Position numbers and translations under genes: made by a program
Part shown: piece after piece, positions 5,959 to 8,983 of the stretch
How positions within the stretch are numbered: the stretch's first letter is position 1
Layout of the letters: each line of letters begins with the position of its first letter
Notes under the pieces: model-generated
Database searches by the model: none
What the model was told of the DNA's origin: nothing
What the model saw: the letters and a program-made list of their open reading frames with translations, nothing else
NCBI GenBank assembly: GCA_035935235.1
Contig: DASYXG010000090.1
Span: 1-8,983, forward strand
Length of the DNA stretch: 8,983 nucleotides
Source: DATARH01 sp035935235
Lineage (GTDB): Bacteria > Pseudomonadota > Alphaproteobacteria > ATCC43930 > CGMCC-115725
Direction: 5' to 3'

Positions 5959-7668
5959 ATGCTGGATGCGGTGACGATCGAGATCTTGTGGAGCCGCATC
6001 ACATCGATCGTCGACGAGGCGGCGAAGGTTATCGTCCGCACCTCCTTTTCGACCTTATCGAACGAGGCCAACGATTTCGCCTGCGTCTTGACCGACGCGG
6101 CGGGCCAGTCGCTGGCACAGAACACCGGCAGCATCCCATCGTTCATCGGCACGTTGCCGGCGACAGTGCGGCATTTCCTCGCCGAGTTCGGGCCTGACAG
6201 TCCGGAAGGTGAGATGCAGAACGGCGACATCTACATCACAAACAACCCGTGGCAGGGCACCGGTCATCTGCCGGATGTCTGCGTCGCCAAGCCGATCTTC
6301 CGCGACGGACGGCTCGTCGCCTTTGCCGCGGCGTGCTCGCATGTGCCCGATATCGGCGGCATGATCCGCTCGGTCGAGCCGCGCGAGGTGTTCGAGGAAG
6401 GGCTACACATCCCGCTGATGCGCTTCATGCGCGATGGTGTCGCCGACACCACGCTGATCAGACTGTTGCGCCAAAATGTCCGCACGCCCGATCAGACGCT
6501 GGGCGATATCTGGGCGCTGGTCGGCGCGGTCGAGCTGATGGCGACGCGACTTGCCGCGACGCTTGAGGAATACGGCCAACCCGACGTGCGGGACTTGGCC
6601 GACGAGCTTTTCGCACGCTCGGAGGCCGCAATGCGCACCGCTATCCGCGCATTACCCGAGGGCACCTATCGCTATGGTTTCGACACGGACGGGCTGGCCG
6701 AGCCGTTTCATTTCGAGCTGACACTAACCGTTCGTGACGGCGAGATCACCGCCGATTACGCCGGCTCGTCACCCCAGCAGCCGCGTGCCATCAACTGCCC
6801 ATTGACCTATACCAACGCGATGACCGCGTACGCGGTCAAGTGCGCGCTCTTGCCCCAGCTGCCGAACAACGAGGGCATGTTCCGCGCGGTGACGGTGACC
6901 GCGCCGGCCGGCTCGGTGCTGAATCCGACGCCGCCGGTCGCGGTGGGCGGCCGTATGGCAAGCGGGCATTACGTGCCGATGCTGGTGTTCGGTGCAATGT
7001 ATCAGGTGATGCCGGAGCGGGTGATGGCGGCGCCGGGTTCGCCGCTTTGGGCTTTGACGCTGGCCGGCCGGCGTGAAGGGCGGAACTTCGCCTCGGTACT
7101 ATTCTTCAACGGCGGGCTTGGGGCGCGACCGGAGAAGGATGGCGTCAGCTGTCTCTCTTGGCCGTCCAACATTTCGTCAACGCCGGTCGAAGTCGCCGAG
7201 CTCAACAACCCGATCTTCTTTCGTTACAAGCGATTGCGCGAAGGTTCGGGTGGCGACGGGCAGTATCGCGGCGGCCTCGGCCAAGATGTCGCGATCGACA
7301 TCGAAAGCGACGACGACATTGCCGCCCTGTTTGTCGTCGAGCGCACGAAGATCGCCGCGCCCGGGCTTGGCGGCGGTGAGGCGGGCGGGCTCGGCTTTGT
7401 CACGATCAACGGCGAGACGATCGACAACCGCCGACCGCAATTCGTCCGTCGTGGCGACCGTATCGTGCTCGGCACCCCCGGCGGCGGCGGATTCGGCAGC
7501 CTAACCTCCGCACCACGGTCGACCGCGAACGTGACCAGACGATGGGCTACATCAAGTCGATTTCGGCTGACGGCGCGATGTCGCAGACAGGCACGAAACG
7601 TTCTCCATAGAATCGTGGAGACATTCGGCGATCACGATCGGAGGAGCATGCGATGGACGTTGGGATGA
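5959..7668 (+). CDS. hyuB: Hydantoinase/oxoprolinase family subunit B (HyuB-type), probable C-terminal frameshift
   Basis: Predicted partner of the HyuA-type subunit; 569 residues as read. It starts MLDAVTIEILWSRI, as in the family. The motif DFACVLTDAAGQSLAQN is at residues 39-55. The conserved NNPWQGTGHLPD (95-106), SHVPDIGG (127-134) and EGLHIP (147-152) contain the His and Asp residues that line the metal/active site in this family. GGDGQYRGGLGQDV and the terminal TPGGGGFG motif are present and end at about residue 513. From 7501 the tail is Arg/Ser/Thr-rich and unlike the family. Another frame (7503-7610) gives a plausible C-terminus with DRERDQTMGYIKSIS and a stop at 7610, for a protein near 550 residues. 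As read, the gene overlaps the next start by 16 bases. Function should be that of the A/B enzyme: lactam/imide hydrolysis or ketone carboxylation. Confidence 0.9.
   Translation: MLDAVTIEILWSRITSIVDEAAKVIVRTSFSTLSNEANDFACVLTDAAGQSLAQNTGSIPSFIGTLPATVRHFLAEFGPDSPEGEMQNGDIYITNNPWQGTGHLPDVCVAKPIFRDGRLVAFAAACSHVPDIGGMIRSVEPREVFEEGLHIPLMRFMRDGVADTTLIRLLRQNVRTPDQTLGDIWALVGAVELMATRLAATLEEYGQPDVRDLADELFARSEAAMRTAIRALPEGTYRYGFDTDGLAEPFHFELTLTVRDGEITADYAGSSPQQPRAINCPLTYTNAMTAYAVKCALLPQLPNNEGMFRAVTVTAPAGSVLNPTPPVAVGGRMASGHYVPMLVFGAMYQVMPERVMAAPGSPLWALTLAGRREGRNFASVLFFNGGLGARPEKDGVSCLSWPSNISSTPVEVAELNNPIFFRYKRLREGSGGDGQYRGGLGQDVAIDIESDDDIAALFVVERTKIAAPGLGGGEAGGLGFVTINGETIDNRRPQFVRRGDRIVLGTPGGGGFGSLTSAPRSTANVTRRWATSSRFRLTARCRRQARNVLHRIVETFGDHDRRSMRWTLG
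7503..7610 (+). other. Probable true C-terminus of HyuB in another frame
   Basis: These 35 codons plus a TAG read AACCTC... as NLRTTVDRERDQTMGYIKSI and onward, with G or C at most third positions in the first two thirds. The corresponding in-frame tail shows much poorer third-position bias. Family members normally end with GGGGxGDP, then an acidic/Arg stretch and a GYVS-type segment, which the DRERDQ...MGYIKS pattern resembles. A single missing base between about 7495 and 7505 would join the two parts. Confidence 0.6.
7640..7646 (+). promoter_or_regulatory. Shine-Dalgarno site of the flavin oxidoreductase gene
   Basis: GGAGGAG ends 6 bases before ATG 7653, an excellent match. The ATG at 7648 is too close to the site and is out of frame with the protein, so 7653 is the start. 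Confidence 0.8.
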
Positions 7669-8747
7669 TGATGGTGTTCGCCAGCTACGGCTGGGAGAAC
7701 TGCCCCGACGAGCGCGTGTGGGACGAGGAAATCCGCCTGGCGCGGTTGGCCGCTGATCTCGGCTTCGACTGCCTGTGGTCGGCCGAGCATCATTTCAACG
7801 ACTATTCGTTCGTGCCCGACAATCTCCAACTGATGTCATATCTGACGGCCGCATGCCCCGGCATCGACCTGGGCACCGCCGCCGTGATCGTCCCCTGGCA
7901 CGACCCGCTGCGGGTCGCGGAACAAGCGGCAGTGCTCGATCTGTTGAGCAAGGGCCGGCTGCGCCTCGGGCTCGGCCGCGGCCTGGCGCGGCGCGAGTTC
8001 GCCGCGTTCCGGATGAGTATGGACGAGTCGCGCGAGCGCTTCGATGAGGCGGCGCCGATGATCGTGAATGCGCTCGAGACGGGATTCATCGAAGGCGAGG
8101 GCAAATTCTACAAGCAGCCGCGGATCGAGATCCGACCGCGGCCACTGCATTCTTTCGACGGGCGTATTTACGCCGTCGCGTCGAGCGAAGATTCAGTCGT
8201 CTCGGCGGCCAAGCTCGGCGCGCATATGGTGATGTTCGCCGACCGGCCGTGGGAGATGCGGCTGCCGGTCATCGAGCGCGGGCGCGGGTTGCACCGGGAG
8301 ATCCACGGTACCGAGCAGCCGTGCGTCATGCTGACCGAGTTCGTCGTCTGCGGGCCCAACCTCGCGGCCTGCGAGGACGAGGCGCGCCAATACCAGGGCA
8401 AATTCGTCGAGAGCAATTTCTACCACTACGAATTCCTCGGCGAGCACTTCAAGACGGTGAAGGGTTACGACGCCTATCAGCAGAAGGCCGAAATCGCCCG
8501 CAAGGCCGGCCTCGAAGGCGCAGTCGCCGGGTTTATGCAGGCCGCGAGCTGGGGCACGCCCGACAAGATTCTGCGCGGGCTCGAAACGCGCCGCGAGCTG
8601 CTCGGCGATTTCGAGCTCAACGTCGCCTTCCGCTTTGGCGGCACGCCCTACGAAGTTTGCGAGCGCGGGCTAAAGCTCTTCGCCAAAGAGGTATTGCCGG
8701 TGCTCAAGGCACAGGCGCCGGCCAGGGCAGAAGAGGCAGCCGAGTAA
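7653..8747 (+). CDS. LLM-class (luciferase-like) flavin-dependent oxidoreductase
   Basis: Predicted 364-residue cytoplasmic TIM-barrel flavoenzyme of the bacterial luciferase superfamily, typical in length. Members use reduced FMN from a separate reductase (or F420) to oxygenate substrates; type II Baeyer-Villiger monooxygenases, alkanesulfonate and nitrilotriacetate monooxygenases are relatives. Visible motifs are GFDCLWSAEHHF (37-48), typical of LuxA-like members, the strand segment GTAAVIVPWHDPLRVAEQ (74-91), LDLLSKGRLRLGLGRG (95-110) and the REFAAF continuation (114-119). The C-terminus is Ala/Glu-rich and probably disordered. The start has a strong ribosome-binding site, and the gene lies only 22 bases before the FAD monooxygenase, so the two oxygenases are likely co-expressed. 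No flavin reductase gene is seen here. Substrate unknown. Confidence 0.92.
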   Translation: MDVGMMMVFASYGWENCPDERVWDEEIRLARLAADLGFDCLWSAEHHFNDYSFVPDNLQLMSYLTAACPGIDLGTAAVIVPWHDPLRVAEQAAVLDLLSKGRLRLGLGRGLARREFAAFRMSMDESRERFDEAAPMIVNALETGFIEGEGKFYKQPRIEIRPRPLHSFDGRIYAVASSEDSVVSAAKLGAHMVMFADRPWEMRLPVIERGRGLHREIHGTEQPCVMLTEFVVCGPNLAACEDEARQYQGKFVESNFYHYEFLGEHFKTVKGYDAYQQKAEIARKAGLEGAVAGFMQAASWGTPDKILRGLETRRELLGDFELNVAFRFGGTPYEVCERGLKLFAKEVLPVLKAQAPARAEEAAE

Positions 8748-8758
8748 GCAACTCAATC

Positions 8759-8763
8759 GGGGA
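8759..8763 (+). promoter_or_regulatory. Shine-Dalgarno site of the FAD monooxygenase gene
   Basis: GGGGA ends 6 bases before ATG 8770 in the 22-base gap after the preceding stop. This spacing supports 8770 as the start and operon translation with the upstream gene. Confidence 0.55.
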
Positions 8764-8769
8764 TTTGCA

Positions 8770-8983
8770 ATGCCGGCATCAAGATACGACGCGATCATCG
8801 TAGGCGCCGGAGTCGGCGGCCTCTACGCAATCCATCGGCTGCGCAAGCTCGGGCTCAAGGTACGTGCCTTCGAGGCCGGTGGCGGGGTTGGCGGTACCTG
8901 GCACTGGAACCGGTATCCGGGATGCCGCTGCGACGTCGAAAGCCTGGAGTACTCCTATTCCTTCTCCGACGAGCTGCAGCAAG
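8770..8983 (+). CDS. FAD-dependent monooxygenase, type I Baeyer-Villiger-like, 5' part only
   Basis: The first 71 residues of a flavoprotein monooxygenase that runs off the right edge. It opens MPASRYDAIIVGAGVGGLYA, with the FAD-binding GAGVGG at residues 12-17. The acidic residue that would bind the FAD ribose is E35 in RAFEAG. It is followed by GGTWHWNRYPGCRCD (41-55), which fits the type I Baeyer-Villiger N-terminal fingerprint [AG]GxWxxxx[FY]P[GM]xxxD, and then VESLEYSYSF as in cyclohexanone-monooxygenase-like proteins. The usual Ala in PGARCD is Cys here (C52). Such enzymes use NADPH and O2 to turn ketones into esters or lactones. The decisive FxGxxxHxxxW fingerprint would lie beyond the window, so an N-hydroxylating or other class B relative is still possible. 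Confidence 0.87.
   Translation, partial: MPASRYDAIIVGAGVGGLYAIHRLRKLGLKVRAFEAGGGVGGTWHWNRYPGCRCDVESLEYSYSFSDELQQ

Overview
The window is an 8,983-base stretch of GC-rich bacterial chromosome, packed with metabolic genes. It most resembles an Alphaproteobacterium. The evidence is strong G/C preference at third codon positions and an inverted pair of the C-rich/GAAA/G-rich palindrome that is scattered through intergenic DNA in that class. The class assignment is an inference and no genus can be named. I see no rRNA, tRNA, CRISPR array, transposase, integrase or phage gene.

Layout. Two transcription units diverge from an intergenic region of about 220 bases (3398-3620). Leftward on the minus strand run a short-chain dehydrogenase/reductase (2600-3397) and two tandem class III (CaiB/BaiF) CoA-transferases, 1100-2419 and 1103 down past the left edge. 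The two CoA-transferase genes share a 4-base GTGA stop/start overlap. Rightward on the plus strand run a HyuA-type ATPase subunit (3621-5711), a HyuB-type subunit (5959-7668), a luciferase-like flavin-dependent oxidoreductase (7653-8747) and the first 71 codons of a type I Baeyer-Villiger-like FAD monooxygenase (8770 past the right edge).

Oddities. The hyuA and hyuB homologues, normally close neighbours, are separated by 247 bases holding two roughly 38-base inverted arms and a 23-base tandem duplication. HyuB keeps its family pattern up to its terminal Gly-rich motif, then continues in a tail that looks out of frame. A better tail lies in another frame and ends at 7610, which points to a one-base deletion or a sequence error near 7495-7505. 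The divergent promoter region has two short dyads that could be operators, but no regulator gene lies in the window.

How the genes may work together (inference). The set looks like a catabolic cluster for a cyclic or carbonyl-containing organic compound. The flavin enzymes would oxygenate it, the SDR would interconvert alcohol and ketone, HyuA/HyuB would do an ATP-dependent ring opening (lactam/imide type) or ketone carboxylation, and the CoA-transferases would activate the resulting carboxylic acids. The substrate cannot be read from the sequence. Each enzyme belongs to a known family; only the combination may be new.
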